Shown here piece after piece: positions 44,323 through 56,040 of a DNA stretch of 64,000 bases; position 1 is the first letter of the stretch; every line of letters starts with the position of its first letter. The stretch is from assembly GCF_030247195.1 (NCBI RefSeq), contig NC_080671.1, positions 88,348,370 to 88,412,369 on the forward strand, written 5' to 3'. Source of the DNA: Topomyia yanbarensis (Eukaryota > Arthropoda > Insecta > Diptera > Culicidae). A program made the translations under genes and the position numbers. The notes beneath the pieces are model-generated. The model worked only from the letters and a program-made list of their open reading frames with translations. It was not told the DNA's origin and ran no database searches.

Positions 44323-45828
44323 CTAATTACATCTAAAAAACTGCAGGAATCGATTTCTCAATGATATTCGAGACAAATGAAAGTCGAACAAGTGCGACAC
44401 ACGATTGAAGAGGCGTTGTAGTCCCGTGATAGCGGCATTAGCTGTTTGAATAGTTCGTCGAAACGGCACTCTCAGAAGAACGTTTCCGCGTAACGTTCTG
44501 GACCTTGCTTGGATGTTAACTCGCTCTAGTAAATCTGGAGAATCGATGCGTCCTGACAGAAGATCAGAGATGAATAAGGCTCTTGCAGTTTCTCTACGAC
44601 GCTGGAGAGTATCGAGCTGGATGAGTTGACACCGACTCTCGTAGCTTGGTAGACGAACAGGATCGCGCCAAGGCAGGCGTCGAAGAGCATACCGTATAAA
44701 TTTTCGTTGAACGCCTTCAATTCGATCGCTGCTGTTCATGTAATTCGGGTTCCAGACCGCCGAACAATACTCCAGCGTAGAGCGCACTAAAGAGCAGTAT
44801 AGGCTTTTGAGACAGTAAATGTCTGTAAAGGATTTAGCCGTACGGAAAATGAAGCCCAGGCTTCGCGATGCTTTACCAACAACATACGAAATGTGATTCT
44901 TAAATGTAAGTTTCGAATCTAACAGCACTCCAAGATCCTTAACGCAGCTCACCCGGGAAACAAGAGCTCCAGACAAGTTATATTCAAACTCAATAGGATC
45001 TTTTTTTCTGGTGAACGATATCACAGAACATTTCGCCGGATTCAGAATCATTCGGTTGTTTTCACACCATCTGCTGAAAGTGTCGAATTGCTGCTGCAAA
45101 TATTGTGCGTCCGATCGGCTCCTAATTCTGTTGAAAATTTTTAGATCATCTGCATACGACAACCGTGGTCCTTTCAGCTGATAGTTTACATCGTTGAAAT
45201 AGAGAGTGAATATTAATGGACCGAGATGACTTCCTTGCGGAATACCAGTCGTTGCGGAGAACAGTTTGGAGTATGCATCACCTATGTTCACACTGAGTTG
45301 ACGGCCAACGAGATAGGATTGAAACCATCGCAGGAGTGATCCACTGAAGCCAAGTTTTTCCAATTTAGCGACTGCGATATCGTGATTGATTTTGTCGAAA
45401 GCTGCAGATAAGTCAGTATATATAACATCAGTTTGTTGATTCGCATCAAACCCTTCGGACACAAAAGAGGTTAGAGATAGTAGATTCGTCGACGTAGATC
45501 GATTCGGCATGAATCCGTGTTGGTCTTTAGAAATATATTCCTTACAGTGAAAAAACACTGACTCCACCACGACTAACTCAAAGAGCTTGGAAATGGCACA
45601 GAGCGCAGATATTCCTCGATAATTGTCAATGTTTCTCTTATCACCTTTTTTGTGGACAGGAAAGATGAAAGCTGCTTTCCACAATTGAGGAAAAATCGCG
45701 GTTGTCAGTGACATTTTGAATAGTTGACAGAGAGGTTCCACCAAACCAGATATACACTTTTTCAAAAACACAGCAGGGACACCATCTGGCCCAGGAGATG
45801 ACGATGCTTTAAGCTTGGATAGCAGCAT
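44323..45828 (-). CDS. LINE reverse transcriptase (partial ORF2)
   Basis: 501 uninterrupted codons. Motif 0/1 region: SSSPGPDGVPAVFLKK (10-24), FIFPVHKKGD (55-63). Motifs: NYRGISAL (69-76), DQHGFMPNRST (102-112), TDLSAAFDKINH with the catalytic Asp at about 139, GIPQGSHLGP (195-204), YADD at 225-228 (the two catalytic Asp), and ILNPAKCSVISF (261-272). The C-terminal domain (LEYCSAVWNP) follows, and it ends without RNase H. It copies element RNA at nicked chromosomal DNA. The true N-terminus is lost. Upstream codons (VSEIHVEHSDI) lie in another frame, so a single-base shift near 45830 breaks ORF2. The jockey/CR1-like group is likely, clade uncertain. Confidence 0.88.
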   Translation of the reverse strand: MLLSKLKASSSPGPDGVPAVFLKKCISGLVEPLCQLFKMSLTTAIFPQLWKAAFIFPVHKKGDKRNIDNYRGISALCAISKLFELVVVESVFFHCKEYISKDQHGFMPNRSTSTNLLSLTSFVSEGFDANQQTDVIYTDLSAAFDKINHDIAVAKLEKLGFSGSLLRWFQSYLVGRQLSVNIGDAYSKLFSATTGIPQGSHLGPLIFTLYFNDVNYQLKGPRLSYADDLKIFNRIRSRSDAQYLQQQFDTFSRWCENNRMILNPAKCSVISFTRKKDPIEFEYNLSGALVSRVSCVKDLGVLLDSKLTFKNHISYVVGKASRSLGFIFRTAKSFTDIYCLKSLYCSLVRSTLEYCSAVWNPNYMNSSDRIEGVQRKFIRYALRRLPWRDPVRLPSYESRCQLIQLDTLQRRRETARALFISDLLSGRIDSPDLLERVNIQARSRTLRGNVLLRVPFRRTIQTANAAITGLQRLFNRVSHLFDFHLSRISLRNRFLQFFRCN

Positions 45829-45829
45829 C

Positions 45830-45925
45830 CAATATCCGAGTGCTCCACATGAATCTCACTCACTGACCGTTCGAGTTGGGCCACGCCGCTAGCTGCAACG
45901 TCAATCTGCTGCGAGACTGCATTGT
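45830..45925 (-). pseudogene. Frame-shifted upstream piece of LINE ORF2
   Basis: The minus-strand frame ending near 45830 gives AVSQQIDVAASGVAQLERSV then SEIHVEHSDI. This fits the linker just before motif 0 in LINE ORF2 and continues into the 501-codon frame only after a one-base shift. It confirms that the downstream frame is a truncated and shifted remnant. Confidence 0.6.
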
Positions 45926-46175
45926 TTGCATTGCATTGCATTGTTTGCATTGCATTGCATTGTATTGTTGCATTAGTTTCTTTTTTATTTTTTCTTTCTG
46001 CATTCTTTTTCGTTCAATTCAATCTTTTTTTCCATTTCTTCGTTATTTGCTGTTCTATTAGTAGTTCTTCTTTGATTGATTTTCGTACTTTTTTCATCAG
46101 TACCTGTTTCACCTTTGTAAATTTTTCTGTTTTAATTTCTCACCAATTGTATCATTCATTTGTATTCGAGATTTG
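45926..46175. repeat. GCATT-rich junction and T-rich low-complexity block
   Basis: Short repeats of GCATT / TTGCATTG occur at about 45920-45965, then T-rich text with C runs to 46175, like that left of the LINE. No gene. Confidence 0.7.
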
Positions 46176-48194
46176 AGTGTGTATCTTCGTCGCTAGCGGT
46201 TGACTCTCGTAGAGCTCCCTTCGAGTCGGTTAATTTTCATCATTTTTGGCACAATTTACTGTCTCCCGGTTATGAAAAGTGTTAATAACGGTGCAATTTA
46301 ACAATTATACAAAGTGAAGTGGTTTATAAAAGCATTTTTCGGCATATTTTCGACAGATGCGAGTGGTGACAGTTTGTGAAAATCGAATTCCGGCAAAAAG
46401 AAAAAAAAAAACTTTTCCTCGCATTACGGGCCGTCGATTCCCGATGCAAGGACAATAAAAGTGTACAGAAAGCATCTAGAAACACAGTGTACATTGTAAA
46501 AATAGTGAAAAATGGTTTTTCAAAGAAAAAAATTCGATCCGAAAAGTGAAAAAATATGGCAATAAGAAAAATTGACATTCAAATAATTGACGTTTCACCA
46601 GCGACTAGCGACTACCAGGTGTCGCCCAAAATTCTTCGCCCGAAAAATAGGTGGCAAACCAGCCGGTCGGTGCTCAGCTAATTTCGTCCGCGTCCCTTGT
46701 CACCTATTTTTTATTGAGTGTTTCATCGGCGGTGCTATCTTTGAAAATGAGCCGCCTTGGATATTCAACTGTTTTTTTACTGTATTATTTTATATTCGGG
46801 ATTGCAGATATTTTGTCGCATGTTAATTTTGGGTGTTCGTTGATGTGATGGCGCTGTAAGGGAACACGTATTTGCCGGTCGGCAAACTTTTCTTTGGACT
46901 GAGCAAACTAATTTTTATGTTTCATTAGGGTTTGTTTTACCAACGGGGGAACTGATTCACAGAGCATTCAATGTGCTTAGAGAAAACACATGGCCTTATT
47001 TGAGTGGAATGATGACTTCAATCATGTATAAGGTTTGAGTATTGACAATTCGCGAGAGGGATCGGGGACCGGTTGGCAATTACCTTCAGTAATGTCAGCA
47101 CGAAGAATAAGTGTTTTGCTGTCATTTTCATTGCTTAGTTTTCTATTCTATCGCATGCCTCCACGCGAGTCTAAGTCTATTGATGACATTAGGTCCTTAG
47201 ACCGGCGACGACTGGGAGCTATCAGCCTTCTGCCGATAATAGCAGAATGAGAGTATGCGATATAGCCGAGAAAACAATACCGTAAAAGTTGTTCGGAAAT
47301 CAGCGCCAATAAGACTTTAATTTGACTAGTATCGATGATCGCGGGTCAATACGTACTGAAAATTCGCCGCGTCTGTTTTAATGAATCTAATTTCAAGTTC
47401 CGTTATTGATAACAAGCCCGTGCATCAGGTTAACGATCCTCTGTATTTCCCTTCAATGTTCGATATAATCGTTCGTATACGTGTATTTCACAAACAATCC
47501 GTTATTAGAAAGAGGAAATACTTTCGTTGATTTATAACATCTAGAGCTATCATAACTCTCTATCTGTATAACGTTTTATCACTCGGTAGTTTGCAACCCA
47601 AAAAATATATCGTAGAGAAGGAATAGCGAAATTAGTCTAAATAATGTCGCAATAAATAGTGATCCGGCCCATTACACAGATAAGATTAGCTTTGCTACGC
47701 AATACTCCCACGATCTGCTGTGTGGATGTGAAATTGCTTTTGTTTAGAAAACATAGGATACTCTCGGTAGATCTTATTTTTCGAGCGATCGTGTTCTCGA
47801 AAACTAACTGAACTACTACCTAATAAACTATGCTGTACAGATCGCATCGCTTGCTTGTAGCGAATCCTAGACCTTATTCCCTTCCAAACCACCAACTCCG
47901 CGATACCTGTGGAAGATTCTGATGAACCTTCTGTATAAGATTCCTCATTTTATTCAAACGATCGCCGGGTAAAATCAGCATCGACACGATAGAAACCACG
48001 AAAAAATTCGTTGTGTGATTGAATATTATTAAAAAATATAAGCAGTGCTCCTTATAGCCGGCTATCCGGAGTTCAAGGTGCTTATTATGCTAATCGTATT
48101 AATACAACAAATGATGAATTTTCCAAATTCTCGGCAGCCGGCTGCCCAGATCAATTATTATATGATAACGCTATTGGCACACTTACTAACAACT
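46176..48194. other. No gene recognised; possible host or TE leader
   Basis: The first 450 bases (AGTGAAAA-type text, GTGAAAAATGG near 46507) resemble an arthropod 5' leader, but the ATG opens only 17 codons. From 46.6 to 48.2 kb the sequence is moderately GC-rich and not obviously repeated within the window. No domain could be recognised. Confidence 0.4.
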
Positions 48195-48375
48195 CTCCCC
48201 ATCCCGTGATGCATGTGGAGATGCGGAGGATTCCTCGGTCTCTAGTAGCAACATGTATCGGACTAACATTCCTTCCTTTCCCAGAAGATCTGCATTCGGA
48301 TGTGGCCGGCGTCGGTATTGATCAGCATGCAGGGATCAGAATAGATTATACAATGTGGCTCATCATGTTATTCCC
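48195..48375 (+). repeat. Fragment of the tRNA-headed retroposon seen at 59.2-60.6 kb
   Basis: CCCGTGAT, GGTCTCTAGTAGCAA, GTATCGGACTAACATTCCTT and GGCCGGCGTCGGTATTGATC are colinear with the reverse complement of about 59325-59450 (GTATCGGACTAACCATTCCT and GGCCGGCGCCGGTATTGATC). It is an older, internal-only piece on the opposite strand. Confidence 0.75.
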
Positions 48376-48449
48376 AAGCATGCTGTTCCAATGAACATTT
48401 TGCAACCTAATTTGGTTCTGGTCAATAACGGAGTAGCAACTACGGGCGA

Positions 48450-48690
48450 TCTCTTATGCTTATGCTTAATTGTATCATTCATTTGTATATTTTTTAGCAT
48501 TTTTTCGATGCCTTTATTTGCTTCCTTTCTTTCTTTTTTCCTTTTTACATTCCATTCTTTTGGCTTATCATTTTTCTCTTGTATTTTTTCAATTAGTAGA
48601 ATTTTTCCAATTCCCCATTTTCATTTTGCTTAGTTTCTTTGTTTTAATCGTATTTTTGTGCACGTATTTTAGGTTTTCATAAAGTGAGAA
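48450..48690. repeat. T-rich low-complexity block
   Basis: T- and C-rich text. The F-rich frames of up to 92 codons are compositional. Confidence 0.75.
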
Positions 48691-48927
48691 AAAACTACAA
48701 GGGGCAGCCCTATAGGGTTGCACGAGCTGTAGACGTAGGAATATACTATTTAAAGTAAAATATTTATTTTCTTAGTACATTTATAGTAATAATAAATCAA
48801 ACAAATTTCTTACGTATGGTGTAATCACAACCAATCAACATCGAATATTACATGTTGAACCAAACCTTCTTGGTTATCAGGTCATTTCATTTGTAGTAAG
48901 TGATCGAATCCGATTAAACTTATTTAA

Positions 48928-49446
48928 CCCTTTCATGCCCAACTTTTTTCTAGTGCATGTAGGATTTCAAAGCTATTTTTCCTTGAAAACGGTGGAGTCA
49001 AGAAACACGAAAAGCCTATTTTCATAAAGATAGGTGCTTCCACGGCAGTGCTAGAAGCTGGTCAATTTTTACCTTCTAATGCTCAATACAATTCTCCTAG
49101 AATAAGTACAATAGTCCAATTACGTGGAAAACGTAGCCAACGACCGTCTAAATTGATAAGTCTTATCAGTTTTCAATAATATTGCATCATAACGAAGATA
49201 TATGAAAAAATCATTTTCCGTCGTCAACGTAAACTGTCTCTGGCAGCACTGCTCCTTCGGAATCCAATAAGACGAATTGCAATAACTTCAGTTCTAGAGC
49301 TGATCCTTGCAACTATTAATACTCAAATTAAAGTCAATAATCACATTAATGAGGCTTACTTGTTTTTGTGAGCAAATCTCGCCTCAATCAAACGTTATAT
49401 CTGTTTAAAAACGTTGTTGTCCACAAACAACATGGGCATGAATGGG
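48928..49446 (+). mobile_element. piggyBac-like MITE with TTAA flanks, copy 2
   Basis: 519 bp between TTAA at 48924-48927 and 49447-49450. The ends are CCCTTTCATGCCCA and, from the right, CCCATTCATGCCCA. The body is highly similar to 10521-11039, with scattered substitutions and equal length. Non-autonomous. Confidence 0.9.
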
Positions 49447-49450
49447 TTAA

Positions 49451-51234
49451 GAAGATCTGAAGAAAGTACAGAAAACTGTGACCGAACTAATATCTGGAAC
49501 TAAATCTTTATAGCATAATATTAGCTTGTAAAAACTTTTCGATTGTGTGTGGTAAAAAACCCGGGCCAGTGAAGAAAAATCATATTTTAGACAATATAAT
49601 CACATTTCTTGTACAGACCAAGCATTCTAGTTATATTTAGCCATTATTGTAACTTTCCTAAAGTACGCATACAAATATAGCGAATGCAGTGGTCTTAATC
49701 ATATTTCGAAACTATAAATATATAAGCAATTTTATATATGCACAAGATGCGTTTTTGCAACAGTTTTCAAGTGGAAGTGTATTCATTCATAAATAGGCTT
49801 TGCAGTATGTACCTATTAGTAGAATCAAAGTACTATAGGCTGAGTGGAAATGAATCACGTGATGGGGAAATGAATCAATAAATAGATCGAACGTAAATAA
49901 TAAACTTTCGTTGTGCAATTTAGTAACAAATTAGATCTATCTATCTACACATTCGCCTCAAACATTAAACCCAAGCGCACAAAGCAAAATGAATCAACGC
50001 TGATGATGATGGGTAGAGCGAAAGAGACAAGTAATACCACGACACTATGTTAACCGTGTTTGCAAATGGAGCTCGCATGTACAAACTATTTTGTGTACGA
50101 ATAATTATACATAAAAATGTGCTGGAAACGAACACAACACAAAAGATAGCATACGGACAAGCTCATTCGCATTCACTGGGTAGCGTACCTCCACAGGCAG
50201 TGTAATGGACTTCTAACTCAGCTACACTGGCTGTAAAAGCACACAGCGCAGTGATCTGCTTCGCCTGCCGCTCAACAGGCGACTGAGCTGCTTCGGCGAA
50301 ATCCGTCTGTTTAAATAGTCGATGATGACGTCATTCATAGAAGCGTAGCGCGCTAGGTACACTAATCTGTCGTGCTGGACTAGGGAAGCGCTATCTTCTG
50401 CGCGATATTTTGACTAGGTTGTCCATTATTTAAATTTTTAATGCCATGATATCAAAAATCTTTGGGTTTATCTATTGGGATCTATTCTTAGAAGTATTTC
50501 GGGGCGATATGCGCAAAAAATTTGAAAATTTATCGTGATATGGCTGAATTATATGCGTTTAAAATTGGACCACTTTTCGTTACATACCATTTTTGTAGAA
50601 TTTGCAACGTGCACCCCTATATCGAAAACAAAGACGTAGTCCTACGTCGAAATCGAATGCTATGTTTTAGTGTGTAGATTTTTTCCTATTTTATCAATAT
50701 CTTTTGTACTTTTTTTTCCTTCCATTGTGAGGTCTTGTGAAAATGGTCATTTTGATCTACATATTTCCCCTATACTTATTTTCTTTGCCTTTCTTACCTA
50801 TTACTTAATTCCTTTTCTGCTATTTGTATTTTTCTTTCTTTCTGTTATGTTTGATATGTCTAATCTATCAATACAGGACCCCCTTTTAAAATTTCATTAA
50901 AAGCCCAGTATGAGATTTTGAACGATTCGAATCACTTTAGTCTCGCACAAGATTCTTGAAAAAAATACATCGAACCTGGAGTAAATTCTGTTCTGTGTAA
51001 AAGGAAGCATAGTCTTGGGACTACAATTCCTTTATGGAATTTTGCCTTGAATTCCAGTAAATACTGAGTGCAATAAGAATCCTTCTTCACACACACACAC
51101 ATTTACAAAATGAGGACAATTCAAGTTTTTAAATGCACGTTCTACGTCAAATGTAAGTCGAAGAACTTTCAACCATTCCACCCTATATCTCTCGTTAGAA
51201 AATGTACAAAAGAGCACTTAGCGCCTCAGAGAAA
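49451..51234. other. No gene recognised; includes a T-rich block
   Basis: Mixed sequence. 50200-50235 contains CAGTGTA...TACACTG arms, and 50670-50870 is a T-rich low-complexity block with a spurious 76-codon frame. A short (AC)n run lies near 51090. Confidence 0.45.
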
Positions 51235-51785
51235 CTAACGCTTCGGTTTCTGCTCACGTTGTTTGTTATATTTCGAGAGTTGAGAACTTTTCCCACAGTA
51301 GGCACACTTCTTAGCATTCCTACTGCTAGAATCATCCCCATGATTTCTTCCGCACTTGCCACATTGGTCCTGGAAATAGTTTGACAAACTAGACCAGTGG
51401 AAGGATGTCAGATGCGTGGTTAGGTGAACATAGGATTCAGTTTCACCATTTGCAAAGGATGTCAAATACAATAGATTACAATCCACCATATTCACATAAG
51501 GAAACATATCCTTGAAGCAGCCAATCTCGCACTTCAGCCGAATTGTTGCAATTTGAGCTTGCTTTGGTAACTACACCATCAATCTCGACTTCGCGACACG
51601 GCACGAAGACGCGATACTTTTGACTAGGAAGCATGCCATAGAAATTTCCATTTCGGTTGATTAATGTCTCGTCGCGCTCTTTTGACATTTTCAATAGCCT
51701 CAATCTTTCTTCATTTTCGGGCCGTAAGTAGAGCACAAACGATTCAACCGAGTTGAGTGGTTCGAAGTTCAACCGGAGATTTTTG
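51235..51785 (-). pseudogene. Broken LINE ORF1 with zinc knuckles
   Basis: Minus strand. The N-terminal part (51476-51772) reads LNSVESFVLYLRPENEERL...GNFYGMLPSQKYRVFVPCREVEIDGVV. A frame shift near 51530 leads to a second frame (51235-51507) with MFPYVNMVDCNLLYL, then CGKCGRNH and KKCAYCGKSSQLSKYNKQRE. The C-x2-C...H and C-x2-C patterns are decayed zinc knuckles of the I-clade ORF1 type, with the last H and C lost. A segment between the N-terminal domain and the knuckles seems deleted. A homologous fragment is at 23560-23700. Confidence 0.7.
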
Positions 51786-53494
51786 GATTTGTCAACGTCA
51801 AGGCGGACTTGATTATTTAGTTACAAACCTGATTCGAACTCTGTGATACCATTGTGTTTACATTTTTTAAAGTACTACATTTCGCATACCCGGATTTATC
51901 CCCATTTAAATTATTGTACGACATTAATAAAAATTTTATATGCACACCAAGACCACTAAAATTTACTGTTAAGAAATAGAAGAGTACAGAAATAAATTAC
52001 TCACTGATCACTTTTTTGTCTGGAGTCCTTCGAATATTTATAAGAATATATGATCCGATGTAAACCCCATTACTACTAAATATGATCCCAACAGAGCGAA
52101 GCGTTTCGATGACAGGAACCATCGCGCTGCTACTGATCCGACAGTAATGCCGCTTACGTCCCATCCTATTATTGTTGGGCTGGCATGTTTTATGTTCCTG
52201 TTTGGTGTGTCAAACATAAAACTACAAAGCGATGGGATATCAATAAATTGAATTCAGTAAAAACAATAAAAACGTTCGCGGCACTGCGCTGTGCGCCCAA
52301 GCAAAAAAAAAAACGGATTCCTCCCTGTCTCATTCCATCGTAGAAATAGTAGAACCAGCTGTGAGTGTAGCATTTGAAACGTGTTTTTTCTTCTTCTGCG
52401 GAATCCATGGTGACTTTGCTAGCAACTGAACGCCAGCTGAACCAACCAACCGGAGCCTCGTGGTAATACATTTTATCATTTTATTTTAAAGCTAATGTGG
52501 AAATGTAGATCCTCGGTGGAAATGTTGCATTTCAACGGACTGTTTTGTAACGTTCCTGCTGGACGGAGAGTGTGGAGGGAATAATTATTCAAGCTTCAAC
52601 AAAATCGCATTACAACTTCAAGGGTGCCATAAATTACTGTCACTTTTTGTATCCTTTCGGGAGGTGTTTATATTTTGGTAAAATTTCAATAAAATACTGT
52701 TCTACTGTTCCCGACGCCACCCACTGTCCGCTTCTGATGGTCCCCCAACGCAAACCATGGTCACCCTGGACATTAGCGGGAGATATTTATTTTAAGCTAA
52801 TTGTATCGCCACATTTATCAGTGCCGCAAACATTCCGACTGACACATTGAGCATTCGATTTTGTTTATTCACTGTTCGATCTGTCTGGTGGCGGAATTAT
52901 GGGAAGCTCTCGGGAATTGTCTGCTGGTGGGGTTGTTTCGATGTACTTGTCAAACATATTGATTACTCCGGCTTCTGTTAGTGGTGAAAATTTTAACTCA
53001 TAATTTATCATTGTAGGAGACGTGGAAAAAAATACATAACCGATGTAATTGCTTTACATCAATATCAGTATTCCCCAAATTACTAGACTCTGAAACTAAT
53101 TTAAGTGTTTACATATATTTCCGCTCGGTAATATCAACTGTTTATTTCTATATTTTTTTGGCATGTAAATATTCCTAAATTAATTTTCTAAGAAAATATG
53201 TGAAAATAGTCAAAATTGACAGAGCTACGGTAGTTGTGCGAACCGGTTATTTTGAAGCGTTTATGGTGGGCGAACTCTTAGAAAAAATGAAAATGGCATT
53301 TGACGTAAACCAGTTTACATGTTATGATATTGTGACTATTTTTATGTAAAACGCAGACTGAATGACCTAGGACAACCCGAACAACTCACATTTATACATG
53401 TAATTACATGTAAATTTATGTAGATTGGGACGCTCCCTTTAAGTGCATCTGGAAAGACGTAAAGTCACAAGATTTTTGTTGCTGTGCACAATAT
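51786..53494. other. No gene recognised
   Basis: AT-rich DNA. A 93-codon minus-strand frame at 52190-52471 (containing MDSAEEEKTRFKCYTHSWFY) has balanced residue use and could be a host exon, but no splice-supported model or domain can be given. Confidence 0.4.
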
Positions 53495-53661
53495 TTTTTT
53501 TTATTTCGATTATAGAGGTTTTAACCTTAAGGTCAATCGTCTCTTCGGGTTAGAAAAATATCTTATGAAAAATTTCTAACCCTATGCGCGGTGTCGGGAC
53601 TCGAACCCCGGTGCGCTGCGTACAATGCAATCGATTTACCAACTACGCTACACCCACCCCT
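53495..53661 (-). mobile_element. Intact tRNA-derived SINE with 13-bp TSD, copy 4
   Basis: A 167-bp element flanked by the exact duplication CTGTGCACAATAT (53482-53494 and 53662-53674). On the minus strand: A-box TAGCGTAGTTGG (53639-53650), B-box GGTTCGAGTCC (53597-53607), a body with GGGTTAGAAATTTTTC, and an ATCGAAATAAAAAAAAA tail. It is the best-preserved of four copies and the best reference for the family consensus. Confidence 0.92.
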
Positions 53662-53674
53662 CTGTGCACAATAT

Positions 53675-55119
53675 CTCCACAACCAATTTATCAATCGATC
53701 TAATTTTTCAAGAATTCTTTATAATGTACATAAACTAGCTGTTATAGTAAGAAAGTACTCAAACAAAATGAAGTTGTTTGGTGAACTTTTCTGGGGGTAT
53801 GGAGGTCACCGAGAATGCTATAAAAATAAACGTTTCATGAAACGGCTGTAGTTCCGCCAGTTTTCAATTTTTTAACATGCACACAAATATATTGTACTGC
53901 TTGTTCCTGAGATAATTTGTATAAGATTTTAGTTAAATACCTAAGAAAAATCACAACCAAACGTTTACGTTTTATCGAGCTCTTAATCGAATGAATCCTG
54001 TTTGTCGTTCTGATTTATTCGAAAACAATCTACGCACAGGTCACACAAACCAAATGACAACAGAATCTAAAATCTAAACCGCCAAACACAATCAGTATTC
54101 TAGTTATTGAACGTCGCCATCCTACAAATCCGGTTAAATTTCACAAAAGCAAAACAACCAAATTGCCTCCGGCTCCTTCGGATGCTATCAATACCTGCTT
54201 ACCGAAAACATCCATCTCGAAATACCGAACAATAGTCCTTATAAGCAACCATCGATTGCTCGCCTCACTGGTTCGCTACCCGGAGGCAAATCAACCGTAA
54301 GAAAAACCTGTCCGTGGAAAACAGTGCAGAGAGGGAGAGAGAGAGAAATTGAACTGTTTGTGCGCACTGATTGAGTGCCGTGTCTTTGCCGGTGAGATAC
54401 AGAGCGGCTATCAGTCCTATGTCCTCGATTTGAAAGGCCTTACTTTTATGTAAAGTAGGTACGGAGAAGATTTCCGAACATCTATACCGATTTCGTCTGC
54501 TAAGCCGACCATGAGCTGCGCCAACCGGTATCGCTGCGGTGTGGTGTGGTGGGTGGTGATAGAATGGTTACCAGGGTTGAGGAAATTTGGAATTTGAAAT
54601 GCAGATCGCTTTACCATAAGCTTATCCGACCCGAAGCCGGCTGAATATCGAATCAGGTTTTTGGCTCTACTTTGACGACGGATTCTTTTGTCTATGTCGA
54701 GCTAGGAAACGATTTCTTCGGAATCCCAGTTTTCATCTTTTACGAGTTTTCCCGATGGGAGGGTGGACAATTTTTTTGTCCTCTGTTTGCTACTTCCATG
54801 GGAGAGGATTGTGCGGTGTTAAACGGATGGCGAGATCGATTAGCCTTTTGGCCTCAACGATTCACTCTGCATAATGGCAAATGGAATTTTACTTTTTTTA
54901 AGTTGCATATTTTCCGATGAATTTTTTTTTAGAATAAGTATATTTTCTTGCTTGCAGTTTGATTGAATGGTGTATGGAAAGAGAATTTGTGATGTAAGCT
55001 ACTTCAATAACATGGTGCTACAGTGATTTTGTACTTTTCAAGATACCTAGTATAGGTTGTAGATCTCATCAAATGCAACACAAAACAATGTATAAAAACC
55101 TGTTTTAATCCACCTAGAG
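53675..55119. other. No gene model; one possible exon at 54417-54617
   Basis: A minus-strand frame at 54417-54617 reads MVKRSAFQIPNFLNPGNH...QRYRLAQLMVGLADEIGIDVRK, with normal-looking residue use and an AAAA/GTAAGG donor-like site near its end. It may be a coding exon, but there is no recognisable family. The rest shows no feature apart from a GA run near 54330. Confidence 0.3.
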
Positions 55120-56040
55120 GTGCAATTGTGCCTTTCTCAATATAACATTATGCAAATATCTTTCATTCTTATTACACTTGGTAAGTATATATAAGAGCAC
55201 CTTTTTGCATTCATCGCGGTATCGGTTTGAATCGGAGTTTTCTATGTGATTGCACTCCACAACCCGTAACTCCGGAGCTGGAAGTCGGATGGAGATGGAA
55301 TTTAATATCAGTTTCCGGGGACGCCATAAATTTCATTTGAGACTAAGTTGATCAAATCGGTCTAGCCATTTTCGAGAAACCAATATAACCGTTATTCTGA
55401 ATTTGGATGCTTCCGGATCCGTCGATGGTGGCCAGTGTGGCCAAACAGACTTTGAATGACTGTTGGTGACCTAGATCTACAAATTCAACAGTTGTGTTTA
55501 CATTTTGGAAAAAAATCACCTTTTTACATTCATCGCAGAATACGTTAGAATCGGGATTTGCTGCGTGATCGTACGTATCACTCTGTAATTCAGGAACCAG
55601 AACTCGGATCCACACAAAATTCAACAGCCGATGGACCTTTCATTTAAAATCAAGTTTGTCAAAATCGGTTCAGAAAATTCAGAGAAACCGATGTGGACAA
55701 ATCAACAAATTTTGTTTTGTAACCATACTCTTCAACTCGTAATCCGGAACAAGATGTCGGTTGAAAATGAAATTCAATAGCAACCTGTGGGAATATAATA
55801 CCTTTCATTTGAATCTTAGTTTGTTAATATCGGTTCAGCCATCTCCGAGAAACCGATGTGAACATTTTGTTAACAAATCCGCACATACACACACATACAT
55901 ACACACATACATACACACAGATATTTTACGATCTCGGCGAACTGAGTCGAATGTTATATGAGACTCGGCCCTCCGGGCCTCAGTTGGAAAGTCGGTTTTT
56001 GGAGCAATTGCATAACCTTTCTATATGAGAAAGGCAAAAG
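55120..56040 (+). repeat. Multi-unit ACAC-core repeat, copy 4
   Basis: Starts TAATCCACCTAGAGGTGCAA and GCCTTTCTCAATATAACATT. Several sub-units follow, each with CCGTAACTCCGGAG/C-type text, a CTTTCATTTGA block and TCGGTTCAGCCATCTCCGAG. It ends with an ACACATACATAC core, GATCTCGGCGAACTGAGTCG, a CCCTCCGGGCC palindrome and a CATAACCTTTCTATATGAGA tail. The outer GCCTTTCTCA and TGAGAAAGGC are reverse complements, so the whole unit has inverted ends. Confidence 0.82.

Larger units (their letters stand above)
44191..45925 (-). mobile_element. 5'-truncated LINE with (TAAA)n tail
   Basis: On the minus strand: a broken start near 45925, a reverse-transcriptase frame, a ~50-nt 3' UTR with a GGCCG-AGTA-CGGCC hairpin (about 44294-44307), then a (TAAA)n tail at 44191-44275. 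Microsatellite 3' tails and a terminal hairpin are usual in jockey-superfamily LINEs. ORF1 and the endonuclease are missing, as expected from abortive target-primed reverse transcription. The upstream flank has GCATT repeats, and target duplications were not found. Confidence 0.85.

Noticed and set aside
53597..53650. Possible functional tRNA gene
   Set aside because: A and B boxes are present, but the acceptor and anticodon arms do not fold; flanking duplications and an A-rich tail show it is a SINE.
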